Shown piece by piece: positions 33,982 to 50,416 of a stretch of 64,000 bases of DNA. The notes below the pieces were generated by a model that had not been told where the DNA came from, made no database searches, and worked only from the letters and a program-made list of their open reading frames with translations. The stretch's first letter is position 1. The number at the start of each line of letters is the position of its first letter. Source of the stretch: Aquila chrysaetos chrysaetos (Eukaryota; Chordata; Aves; Accipitriformes; Accipitridae); contig NW_024470399.1 of the NCBI RefSeq assembly GCF_900496995.4, positions 1-64,000 of the forward strand. The letters are read 5' to 3'. The translations under genes and the position numbers were made by a program.

Positions 33982-36586
33982 ATGGAGCCGCAGCTGGGCC
34001 CCTATGCCCCCCTGTACCCCCCCGCCAGCCCCTTCCCCACGGTGGGGCAGCCCCACTGGGAGCCCCGGCCCCCCGAGGCCCCCCCCGGGCCCTGGGGCCC
34101 CCCCCGGGGTGAGGGACCCCCCGGCCGCCTGGACCCCTTCTCCCAGGCCTTTGCCGGCCGTCTGCCGGGCAAGGCCTGGGGGGCCGGGACCCCGGTGGCC
34201 GGGGAGGTCACCCCCCCCCTCGGGCTACCTGCCCCTGCCCTATGGTGGCCCCCCCCACGAGGAGCCGCCCCCCGCTTGCCTCTATCAGGACCTGCAGCCC
34301 CCCCCCTGCACCCCCCCTGCACCCTTCCAGGGCCCAGGTGAGCACTGGGCAGGGGGGGGGCAGATACCTGGGCCCCATGAGCCTTTTTGGGGGTGGCGGG
34401 GGGGGGGAAGCAGCCCTGACCCCCCCCCCCCGGCTCTGTTCCGTCGTCCCATCGCAGCCCCGCAGGGACTGGGGGGGGCCGAGGGCTTCGCCGGACTCCT
34501 GGGTCCCCCGGACTGGGTGTCCGATGGGGCGCGATGCTACCAGGTGAGTCTGGATGCCCCCGGGAGGGGGGGGCATGGGGGGGGGGACACTGGGTCCCCC
34601 AGTGCCTGACCCCCCCCCCCCATCCCCTCCCCGCAGGACCCCAACCGCTATTTCAGGGGTGCCGAGTTGCCTTTCCCTGGGGTCCCCCCATGGCCGGGAG
34701 GGGCCTTGGGGGAGACGGGGGGGGGCTGCGAGCTGAGCCCCCCCTGGGCAGAGAGCACGGCTCCCCCCGAGGTGAGAAAAGCCGGACGCCTGGGTCCCTG
34801 CCGTAGCGGGGGGGGGGGGGGGGGGGGGCCACGGGGCCCCCCCCTGACCCCTCTCCTCTCTCTCCCGCAGGCCCCACCAGCCCCCCCCAGCAGGGGCTGG
34901 GCCCCCCCCCTACCGAAGCCGCTTGGGGCTGGGGGGGGGCCCCCCACGGTACCGGCCGCCCCCCATGTTGGACCCGGGGCGTGGGGGGCCGGGGCTGTTT
35001 GGGGGGCTGCTGGCAGGGGGCAGCCCCCCCAGGGCCGCCGACCCCCAGCACCTCTTGCCTCCGTGAGTTGGGGGGGGGCCCGGAAAGAAGGGCGGGGGAG
35101 CAGCTGGGGGGGGGGGCTGCCCACCACCCCCCCTCTTTGTGCCCCCCCCCCCCCCCCCAGGCAGATCAACGTGGGCCCCGGCTTCCAGGCAGCCGTGCCG
35201 GCGGCAGCGGGGGGGGGGCTGCGGGCAGGACCCCCCCGGGGGGGCCACGCTGGCCTGGAGCCCCTGGCCCGGGCTGGAGGGGGACCCTGAGACTCAGCAG
35301 CAAGGTGAGTCCCCCCCCCCAACACCTTCCCGGTCAGGGGGAGGGGTAGGGGGGGTTGGGGGGCCTGCCTGGGGCCCCCCCCCCTCACCCAGCCCCCCCC
35401 CCCCAGTGGAAACCTTGCTGGACCTGGCCTGCTCCAGTGCCCTTCCCGGGGGGGGCACCAACCGGGAGCTGGCCCTGCACTGCCTGGCCCGCGCCGACGG
35501 CAGCCTGACGGTGAGGGGGGGGGACACCGGGTGGTTTGGGGGTGCCCCCCCCCCCCCCCTTGCGACCCACTATGTCCCGTCTGTGTCGTCGTCCCCCCCC
35601 CCCCCCAGGGTGCCCTGGAGCTGCTGCTGCTGGGGACGCCAGCCTGGCCGCGGGCAGACCCCTTAGCTGGGTACCACTACACCGGTGAGGGGGGGGGCCA
35701 AGTGGGGGGGGGGGTTAAAGAGGGATTTTGGGGGGCCCCCACGGCCCCCCCCAACCCAGATCCTGACACCCCCCCACAGGCAGCGACACCTGGACCCCCC
35801 GGGAGCGGCGGCTCTTCGCCAAGGCCCTGGCGCGGCATGGGAAAGACTTTACACGCATCCAGCAGGCGGTGAGGGCCCCCCCCCCCCCCCCCCCCAGCTC
35901 CTGGGTCCCCCCCCCACCCCGTTCCCACAGGGTCACCCCAAAACCTGCCCCCCCCCCTCCCCGCCCCAAACCCAGGTGCCCTCCAAACGGACGACGCAGT
36001 GCGTCGAGTTTTACTACCTGCACAAGTCGCGGCTGGGACGGGCGCGGAGGCAGGTACAGGGTGGGGGGGGGTCAGGGACCCCCCCCCCCCCATCGTGCTG
36101 GGGGGGCACCGGTGGCACCCCCCACCCTGGTTTTGGGGGGCACTGGGGACCCCTCTCCTCCCACCTCTCTCTGTCCCAGATGCCATCCGAAGCCCTCGGC
36201 TCCCGCTTCCCCTGCAAGCTCTGCGGCAAGTATGCGGGGAGGGAGGGGGGGCAGAAGGGGATTGGGGGTCCCTGGGAGGGGCACAGAGGGTGCTGGGGGG
36301 GGGCACAGACAGTGCTGCCCCCCCCCAGCCCCCCACCGCATCCCCATTTTCCCCCAGAATCTTCCCCAAGATCAAGAGCCGCAATGCCCACATGAAGATC
36401 CACCGGCAGCAGGAGGGCTGGGGGGGGTCCCAGTTCCTGCCCCCCCCGTGGCCCCCTGTCTCCCCTACCGTGGGGGGGGGGCACGCAGCAGCCCCTGGTG
36501 TGAGGCGCCCACCGCCCCCCCCGGAGCAGGATGTCTCCCCCCAGACACGGACGAGGACGGAGCGGGAGAGTTTATTGCGGAGATGA
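33982..36586 (+). CDS. ELM2-SANT domain protein with C-terminal C2H2 finger (TRERF1/MIDEAS/ZNF541-like)
   Basis: Probably a nuclear HDAC-complex scaffold. Coding exons: 33982-34337 (splice acceptor four bases before ATG), 34458-34543, 34637-34771, 34871-35062, 35161-35304, 35407-35510, 35609-35684, 35780-35868, 35976-36053, 36180-36229, 36358-36586; about 510 codons. The first half is Pro/Gly-rich and low complexity. The ELM2 domain starts at INVGPGFQAAVP and continues through ETLLDLACSSALPGG and ELLLLGTP. The SANT domain is TWTPRERRLFAKALARHGKDF ... CVEFYYLHK. A single zinc finger, FPCKLCGKIFPKIKSRNAHM with KIH, follows. ELM2, then SANT, then one finger with KIKSRNAHMK is the layout of TRERF1, MIDEAS and ZNF541. 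A C run near 34208 puts a likely conserved stretch (GYLPLPYGGPPHEE) out of frame. AATAAA is at 36653-36658. Which paralogue it is, I cannot tell. Confidence 0.8.
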
Positions 36587-36745
36587 CACTCGGCCGGGGA
36601 GCCCCGTGGGAAAAGGGGGGGACCCCCACGGAAAGGGGGGACCCTGTCGATAAATAAAGTCCGAGCGTCCCCGGGGGACGTCCCCATATCCGATCCTTCC
36701 CCGGGGGGGGGTCCCTGCAGTGCAAGGGGGGCGCGGGGGGGTCCC

Positions 36746-39700
36746 TCACACCTCGATGTGGGGGTCCGAACCCCGTCCCTCGCGCTGCAGCTGCTCCTCC
36801 TGCCGCAGCTTCGGCTTCTCCGTCCGCGTGTGCCACACCAGCACCTGGAGGTGGGGGGGCGTCAGCGGGACCCCCCCAGTGTGGCACGGACCCCCCCCCC
36901 CCCCCCCCCCCGAGCACCCTGCACACCCCAGCCTGGTCTGTGCACCCCAACGACCCCCTTGTGAGGACTGGGCCCCCACCAACCCCCCCAGCCTGGCCTC
37001 CCTCCCCTGGGGACCCTGTCCTGTCACCCACACTCCCAAGGGACCCCCCCCGTCCCTGAGGGACCCCAGGACCCCCCGGCCCCCACCTGGGTGCAGTTTT
37101 CTGCCTTAGGCCCCAGCTCAGTGGGGGAAGTAAACCCCCCCAGCATTTTGCTGTACCCCCATGGGACCCCAGGACCCCCCCAAGGAACATCCCAAACCCC
37201 TGAAGGACCCCCCCCCCAAACCCCTGAGGGACCTCAGAACCCCCCCAAGAGACCCCCCAAACCCCTGAGGGACCCTGGGACCCCCTGAGGGACACCCCCA
37301 AACCCCTGAGGGACCCCAGCACCCCCCGGGGGAGGCCCCGCTCCTGACCCGGGCGCAGTTGTCAGCCTTGGGCTCCAGCTCTTTGGGGGAGATGAGCCCC
37401 CCCAGCACTTTGTTGTGCCCCCATGGGTCCCCAGAACCCCCCAAGGAACCCCCCCAAGCCCCTGAGGGACCCCAGAACCCCACCAAGGGACCCCCCCAAA
37501 CCCCCGAGAGACCCCAGGACCCCCTATTCCTGACCTGGGTGCAGTTGTTGGCCTCAGGCTCCAGCTCAGTGGGGCAAATGAGCCCCCCCAGCACTTTGTT
37601 GTGCCCCCATAGGACCCCAGAACCCTCCTCAAGGGATCCCCCAAACCCGAGGGACCCCAGAACCCCCCCAAGGGACCCCCCCCGAACCCCTGAGGGACCC
37701 CCGGGACCCCCCCATTCCTGACCTGGGTGCAGTTGTCAGTGTTGGGCTCCAGCTCGGCAGGGGAGACAAGCCCCGCCCAGGGCTCCACCGTGCCCCTATG
37801 GGACCCCAGACCCGCCAAGGACCCCCCCCATCCCTCACCTAGGCGCAGTTTTTGGTCTTAGACTCCAGCTCGGCGGGGGAGACGAGCCCCCCCAGGACCC
37901 CCAAAGGACCCCAAACCCTCCCCGAGGGCCCCGTCCCTCACCTGGGTGCAGTTGTTGGCCTTGGGCTCCAGCTCGGCGGGGGAGACGAGCCCCCCCAGCA
38001 GACTGCTCTCCAGGTAGCCCCTCTCGGCCTGGGGGTCGAAGCGGGCGGCGGGCCGCGCCAGCAACAGGGGCAGCCCCACGGCGAAGCCGGCCATATCCAA
38101 CGGGAAGGGGCGTTCCGGTTTCCAGGCGGTATGGAAGCCCACCACCCGGCCCCCCGCTACCAGCGGTCGTTCGAAACGTAGGCCCCCCACCAGTCCCACC
38201 GGCCAGACCGCCACGCCGCGGGTGCTGCGCATCTGGGGGAGAGCGGCCGTCAGGGCTGGGGGGGGGCTCAAGGAGGACGGGGGGGGGACCCCGCGGAGCA
38301 GCACAGCCCCTCAAAGAAGCGCAAGGCTGAGGATGTTGAGGGGCAGAGGGGGCTAGGGGAGGTTGTGGGGGGGGGTTAGGAGAGCGTGGGCGGGAATGGG
38401 GGGGCTCTGGTGGGGGTGCAGGGGAGTTTGGGGGTGTTAAGAGAGCTGGGGAGGGTGCGGGGGGACTGGAAGAATTTGAGGGGAGTTCAGGGAGGGGCTG
38501 GGGGGTAACAGCACGCTCCATCACTTCCAAAAGGTACAAGCTGGAGGTGTTAAGAGGCAGAAAGGAGTTGGGGGGTCGGGAGGGGGACAGGGTGTTCTGG
38601 GGGGGGTCAGAGGGTTCGGGGGGGGTCGGGGGGGTTCCCCACCTCCTCGAAGAGGCGCAGGCTGTAGGTGTTGTCGTCGTCGGCGAAGTAGACCACGCCG
38701 CTCTCGCCGGGCGCCCGCGTCTCCCGCAGCCACTGCAGCGCCCGGTTGCGTTGTTCGACGCCGCGGGGGCGCAGCCAGGGGGGGTCCCCGGGGCGGCGAC
38801 GACGTTCGGGGGGGGTCTCGACGTTCAGGTGGGTGAAGGGAACACCACTGGCGGCCAACAACCCCCCCACCAGTGCCGTGGGGGCCGCCGCGTCCTCCAC
38901 CACCACCCAGTGCAGCGCCCGCACGTGCAGCAACGTCTGCGACAGCCGCACCAGCTCCGCCTTCTGCACCGGCCTGGGGGGGGGGGGGGCAAAATGGGGC
39001 TGGGGGGGGCTGGGGGGGGTCCTGGGGGGCTGGGGGGGGCACGTGAACCCAAGGGGGATGGGGGGCGCGTGGATGGATCGAGCTGGGAGTAGCCCAGGCC
39101 AGGCTGTGTTGGGGGAAATGGGTCTGGGGCGGGGGGAGGCAGATCAGGTTATATGGGGCCATGGGGGGGGCAAATGGGTCTGGGGGGGGCAGATCAGGTT
39201 ATATAGGGCCAGGGGAAGGGGGAATGGGTCTGGGGGGCCAGGCTAAGTTGAGGGGTAAGCAGGTCTGGGGGGGACAGATCAGGTTATATGGGGCCATGGG
39301 GGGGGGAAATGGATGTGGGGGGCGGTTAGGCAGGTTGTACAGGGTGGGGTGGAGGAAAAATGGGACTGGGGGGGGGCAGATCAGGTTCTATGGGGCTGGA
39401 GGGGAGAGGGAATGGGTCTGGGGGGGCCAAGCCGGGGTGTACAGGGTGGGGTGGGGGCACAAATAGGTCTGGGGGGGCAGATCAGGTTATATGGGGGCAT
39501 GGGGGGGGAAATGGGTCTGGGGGGGGGGCCAGGCTGGGCTGGAGGACAAATGGGTCTGGGGGGGGGACCAGCCAGGCTGCATGGGGCTGGGGGGGGGGGG
39601 GGGAGCCTGGCCAAGCCGTAGAGGACCATGGGGGGGGTCTCACCTGGCGTAGGTGGGGGTCACCACGTAGATGGTGGGTAGGGCCCGGCCTCCCCCCTGC

Positions 39701-39987
39701 GCTCGGGGCTCCCCCCGGGCCCCCCCACCCCGCAGCTCCGCCAGCAGCCGGTCCCGGTCCCGGCTTCGCCGCCGCTCGGCCTGTAGCTGGTGCGAGCAGT
39801 CGCAGGGCTGCCCTGGTGGGGGGGGGGCGGGGCGGTCAGGGACCCCAGGGTAAACCCTGGGGGGGGGTCAAGGACCCCTCAGCCGCCCCCCCCCCCCCCA
39901 CTCACCGAGCTGCAGCAGGGCGCAGAGCAGCCCTACCAGAGACACCACGAAGTAGACGATGAAAACGTTCTTCAGCTTTACCCTCAT
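36746..39987 (-). CDS. B3GAT3: Galactosylgalactosylxylosylprotein 3-beta-glucuronosyltransferase 3 (GlcAT-I)
   Basis: GlcAT-I adds the glucuronic acid that completes the tetrasaccharide linker of proteoglycans in the Golgi. Five exons join in frame to 323 codons plus stop (human 335): 39906-39987, 39644-39812, 38643-38973, 37942-38232 and 36746-36844. It is a type II membrane protein: a short cytoplasmic MRVKLKN, then a signal-anchor ([20 protein letters not shown]), a stem containing CDC, then the GT43 catalytic domain from [20 protein letters not shown]. The UDP/Mn-binding DDD motif is in [18 protein letters not shown], and the acceptor-side region has [20 protein letters not shown]. It ends [18 protein letters not shown], as in the human protein. 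On the minus strand the nearest AATAAA past the stop is at 36571-36576, inside the last coding exon of the plus-strand neighbour. Confidence 0.96.
37083..37890 (-). repeat. Tandem copies of the B3GAT3 exon 4 3' end in its own intron 4
   Basis: Five imperfect copies of the last 50-70 bases of exon 4 with its splice donor lie downstream in intron 4: about 37083-37150, 37336-37415, 37530-37600, 37718-37780 and 37836-37890; the true exon edge is at 37938-38005. On the minus strand each encodes a version of [19 protein letters not shown], such as [19 protein letters not shown], followed by GT at the donor. The stretches between are shared CCCAAACCCCTGAGGGACCC filler. The spacing is irregular, about 110-250 bases. 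None has a matching upstream acceptor that I can recognise. Confidence 0.85.
38990..39610. repeat. Minisatellite in B3GAT3 intron 2
   Basis: Units of about 60-75 bases containing GGCAGATCAGGTTATATGGGG and AAATGGGTCTGGGGGGG halves, repeated seven to eight times. The AT-containing core (TTATATGG) is unusual in this GC-rich window. Confidence 0.85.
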
Positions 39988-41159
39988 GGCAGCGCTGGGG
40001 GGGTCCGGGGGGGGGTCCGGGGGGCTTTTTTTTTGGAGGGGAGAGCGGGGGGCTCAGGCGTCCTGCCCCGGAGCCCCCCCAGCAGACTCTGCCCAGAGCC
40101 TTTCCCGCACCCCTGCCCCCCCCGGGTCCCGGATCTCGCTCCCAGTCACCCCAGCACAGTCCCTGCAGCCCCCCAGTACATGCCCGTGCCCCCCCCCGCC
40201 GCCTCCAAGCCCCCCGCCGGTGCTCCCGGTGCCTCCAACCGCCCCCCCCAAGTCGCCTCAGCAAAGGAGCGCAGACGTGGCGCCGTTACCACGGCAACGG
40301 AGCCGGGACTCACCGCGACGGAACCGGAGCCGGAAGGGAACCGGGCCGGGCCCTACCGGGACCGAACTTGGTACCGGGAAGGGAACCGGGACCGGTTCGG
40401 GGTCGCGAAGGCTCCGCCGGGCCGGGCCGGGCCGGGCCGGGCCAGGCCAGGCCGGCACTTCCGGTCCGTCCCCCACCGCGCTCCGGCCGCCACTTCCGGT
40501 CGCGGGTCCGTCCTGCAGGTTCCGGCCGCTGCCCGTGCCCCGGCCCGGGGGTTCCGGGGGCTGCCCCCCCCCCGCCCCTCAAAACACTGTTGTTTTTTGG
40601 TTTTTTTTTTTTCCTGGTTTTATTTATCTTTTATCAAAACCCGGCACGGGGCCGCCCCCTCCCCACCCCACCCCCACCCCCGACCCCACTCAGCCGCGGG
40701 AGGGGGGGCCCAGTTCTTGCCTCGCCCCCCCCCCAGCCCTCATGTGCCCCACAGCTGGGGGGGGTGGAGGGAGGGGAAGGAGAATTGGGGGGGGCTCCCC
40801 CAAACCCCAGCTGACCCCCGCTGGCTGGGGGGGGGGGAGGAAGGAGGGAAGGGGAGTGGGGGGGGGGCACAAGGGGGGCAGGCAAAGCTTTGGTCCCCAT
40901 CCCCCCACCAGCCCCACCCCTGCCCCCCAGCCCCACACTTTGGGGGGGGTGGTGGTGGTCAGAGGCAGTGCCCCCCCCCCCCCCCAAACCAAAGGGCCCC
41001 CCCTTACAGCAGCCAAGGGGGCAGGGGGAGCTCCCTGACCCTGGGTGGGGGGGGTCCTGGGGGGCTGTGGGGGGGTCCCGGGGGGTAGGGGACAGGAAGG
41101 GCAGGGGGAGCTGCCCCCTGCCCCCCCCCCCCCCCCAGCAGCAGCCCCCCCCCTCTGCA
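39988..41159. other. B3GAT3 promoter and GANAB 3' untranslated region
   Basis: From 39988 to about 40560 is the B3GAT3 promoter: CpG-rich, with a GCCGGGCCGGGCC repeat near 40418-40445 and two or three ACTTCCGG ETS-type motifs (about 40456-40500). From about 40610 to 41159 is the GANAB 3' UTR, with AATAAA on the minus strand at 40619-40624. It is mostly G/C runs; no other gene is seen. Confidence 0.6.
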
Positions 41160-47276
<6,117 letters not shown>

Positions 47277-48335
47277 CTTGGATCGGGCCTGACCCTTCAC
47301 CCCGCCCCTGGCGCCCCCCCCCACCCCCCACCTCACGCCGCCGCGTCCCATTGGCTGAGGGGAGCCCCGCCCGCGAACCCGCCTTCGGCCACGCCCACTT
47401 CCCCCTCCCGCTGCGGGGCGGAGCTTAGGGCCCGCCGGCGCGCCCTGGCTCCAGCCCCGCCCCGTCTCACCTGGTTGCCGGGGAGGCCGCAGCCCCGCCC
47501 CTCTCCCTCTCGCGATTGGCGCGCGCGAGGGGTTGAGGGATGGGAGCTGGCTCCTATCAGAGCGCGAGGTAGGGAAGAGGCGGGGACACGCCGCGCAGGG
47601 AGGACGGGCAAACCAATGAAAGCGCGGAAAAGCTGAGCGACACATCCGAGCGTCCAATCAGAACACCCTCCCGGCCCGGGGGACCGCCCGTCCGCTGCGG
47701 GCTTCCCCGGCAACGCCCCGCCCCCGCGGTCATGGCAACCACGGCCACGGCAACCGCGGCCCGCCTCTTCCCGGGAGGGCGGCAACAGTCGCCAGTCAGC
47801 AGCCTGCCGCCATGAGTGGCGGCAGGCGGCGACCAATCAACAGCCGCCGCTGACCTCCGTCAGCCCTGCCTCGTTGAGCGGCAGGCTACCGGACCAATGG
47901 GAGCGCGGGTGGCCCGCCGGTCGGATTGCCAATCAGCACGGAGGGGCGGGGCTTCGCCGGGCCGCTGCTTTGTGGTGAGTGGGGACGGGGAGCGCGGAAC
48001 CGGGACGGGCTTGACCGGGCCCCGCCGGGGCTGACCGAGCCTCAACGGGGCTGAACGGGCCCCACCGGGGATGACCGAGCCTGAACGGGCCCTGCCGGGG
48101 CTCAAGGGGCCCCACCGGGGTTGAACGGGCCTGAACGGGCCCTGCCGGGGATGAAAGAGCCTCACCGGGGATGAACGGGCCCCACCGGGGCTGAACGGGC
48201 CCCGCCGGGCCAGCCCTGCTGCCTCCCGGCCGGGCCAGACCCTCTCGGCAGGCCAGCCCCGGCTGAGCCCCCCCCGCCACTGCCACCAGCCCCTCCTTGT
48301 CCCCCCCGCAGGCCGGCACACCCCCGCGGGACGCC
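47277..48335. promoter_or_regulatory. Bidirectional CpG-island promoter of GANAB and ZBTB3
   Basis: The two genes start 1,060 bases apart on opposite strands. Between 47330 and 47960 there are many CCAAT/ATTGG boxes (near 47348, 47515, 47610, 47655, 47833, 47895, 47930) and GC boxes. A probable non-coding ZBTB3 exon ends at about 47972 with a GTGAGT donor, and the coding exon follows an acceptor at 48308-48310. Confidence 0.65.
48005..48225. repeat. Short minisatellite in the ZBTB3 5' intron
   Basis: About twelve units of 15-20 bases with the core CCCCGCCGGGGCTGAACGGG or its CACCGGGGATGA variant. It lies directly downstream of the predicted first donor, inside the CpG island. Confidence 0.85.
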
Positions 48336-49548
48336 ATGGAGTTCCCCGAGCACAGCCGGCAGCTGCTGCGGGGACTGCGAGAGCAACGGGCCCAGGGTTT
48401 CCTCTGCGACTGCACCGTGCTGGTGGGCAGCGCCCCGTTCCCGGCTCACCGCGCCGTCCTGGCTGCCTGCAGCGCCTTCTTCCACATGTGCTACGCCGAG
48501 CGGTTGGACAAAGGCGACTTGGTTTGCCTGAACAGCGAGATCGTCACGCCGCCCGCCTTCGGGCTGCTCCTGGAGTTCATGTACGAGGGGCGGCTGGCGC
48601 TGGCTGCCACGCCGCTGGAGGACGTGCTGGCGGCTGCCAGCTACCTGCATATGAACGACGTCGTCAAGCTCTGCAAGAAGAAGCTGCAAGCGCGGGTGCC
48701 GGCCGAGGCCGACAGCACCAAGAGGGAGGAGGACGCCCCCGGCAGCCCCCCGCTGCCGCCCGCCGCCCCCCAGCAGCGCCCACCCAGCCCCGGGGTGCCC
48801 CTCCTGGCCCTCCCCGGCCCGGCTCCGCAGGCTGGCGGCAGCGAGGAGCAGGGCGCTCCCCCCCCTGAGCTGCCGGCGTCCCGCGTGGACGTGGCCGACA
48901 CCACGCAGCCCGGCATGGAGGGCGACTGGCCCCGCGCAGCCCCCCCGGAGGTCCCCCTCCCCAGCCCCAGCAGCTCGACGGAGGCCACCCCCCCGCGCCG
49001 CCTTCCCCGGGGGCGAGCTGCCTGCTCCGGGGGGGCTCTGTGCCGGGCCCTGGGCACCTGCCGCTCCCGGGGGGCTGCTGCCCGCTGCCGTCAAGGTCGA
49101 GGCCATCGTCATCTCCGATGAGGAACCCGAGGCGGGCGCCCGCCGCCCCGCCGGCCTCTTCCCCGGGCCGTCCCGCGCCCCGCGGCCCACAGCCTTTGGG
49201 GAGACGTCGGGAGAACCGCTGCCCTTCGGGCTGCCAGCTCTGCGGGAGCCGCTGTTCTTGCCACCGCTGGAGGGGCGCGGGGGCTTCGGGCTTTTCGCCG
49301 AAGAGGCGCCGACCTGCCCCACCTGCGGGAAAACCTTCTCCTGCTCTTACACCCTGCGCCGCCATGCCACTGTGCACACGCGGGAGCGTCCCTACGAGTG
49401 CCGTCACTGCCTGCGCAGCTACACCCAGTCCGGGGACCTCTACCGCCACATCCGCAAGGCCCACAGCCACGGGTCGACCACCCGCGGCAGCGGCGGCGGC
49501 GGCGGAGCCCACGCCGATCACGATCGCGATTGCGACAACCCGCCCTAA
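48336..49548 (+). CDS. ZBTB3: Zinc finger and BTB domain-containing protein 3
   Basis: A BTB/POZ transcription factor, coded by one exon after an acceptor at 48310. The BTB domain (about residues 1-120: [20 protein letters not shown] ... [10 protein letters not shown] ... [19 protein letters not shown]) is followed by a Pro-rich linker and two C2H2 fingers at the end: [20 protein letters not shown] and [20 protein letters not shown]. The BTB frame stops at about 49121, while the linker motif [14 protein letters not shown] and the fingers lie one base out of register, ending at 49548. The slip is at a C run near 48988-48996, so a miscall is likely. The product would be about 404 aa, shorter than human (574), mostly by a reduced linker. 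AATAAA is at 49696-49701. Confidence 0.93.
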
Positions 49549-50320
49549 ACGGGGACGGGGCGGCGGAGCCGGCGGGCGGCGGGACCCGGGGGAGCGCCGG
49601 GGGGCGGGGTCTGGGCCATGGGGGCGGAGCCCTGCGACGAGGGGCGGGGCCCTGCGGCGGCGGAGCGGAGCGGGTGTACGGCGGTCACGTGGGGGAATAA
49701 AGCGCCGTTGGAAAGGGGCAGCGGGTGATCCCTGAAGGGGGCGGGGCCTGAGGTCACGCCCACGCGGCGCCCCCATTGGCTTTCCGCGGTCCAATGGTCG
49801 AACGCCGCGGCCGGTTTCCCTGTCTGGGCAGGGCGCGTGTTCGCTGGTTACGGTAGCGCCCCCTGGCGGACGGGAGGAGCTCGGGCAGCCCCCCCCGTCC
49901 CCCCGTCCCCGTCCCGTCGCAGTCTGAACTGGGCCGAATCCCAGTTCAGCCCAGTCTGGGCCCCAGCCCAACCCAGTCCCAGTCCCAGCGGGGCGCAGGC
50001 ACCGACTTGGTCCCGTCCCAGTCCCATCCCAATCCCTCCCTGCCCTGCCCCAGTCTCTCTCAGGTCTACCCCAGTCCCTCCCAGGCTGTCCCAGTCCCTC
50101 CCCATCTCATCCCAGTCTCTCCCACTTCTTCACACTCCCTCCCAGTACTTCATCTCGTCCCAGTCTCTTCCACTCCCTCCTAGTCCCATCCCAGTCCCTC
50201 ACATTCCCTCAGTTTTGTCCCAGTCTGTCCCATTCCCTCACACTCTCTCCCACTCCCTCCCCATCTCGTCCCAGTCCCACCCCAGTCTCTCCCAGTCCCG
50301 CACACCAAGGTTTAAAGCAC
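49549..50320. other. ZBTB3 3' UTR and ZBTB3-RCE1 convergent intergenic region
   Basis: After the ZBTB3 polyadenylation signal comes unique GC-rich sequence. From 49920 to 50300 there is a minisatellite of about 10-20 base units (CCCAGTCCCTCCC, CCCAGTCTCTCCC). It runs up to the RCE1 polyadenylation signal (ATTAAA on the minus strand, 50321-50326). Confidence 0.6.
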
Positions 50321-50416
50321 TTTAATCACAAAAATAGAGCTCTGTGCGGCGGCACCTATAAAAACGGAGTCGGGGGGGAGGAGTCGGGGGTCCGGGGCGG
50401 GCGCCCCGCGCCCGGG

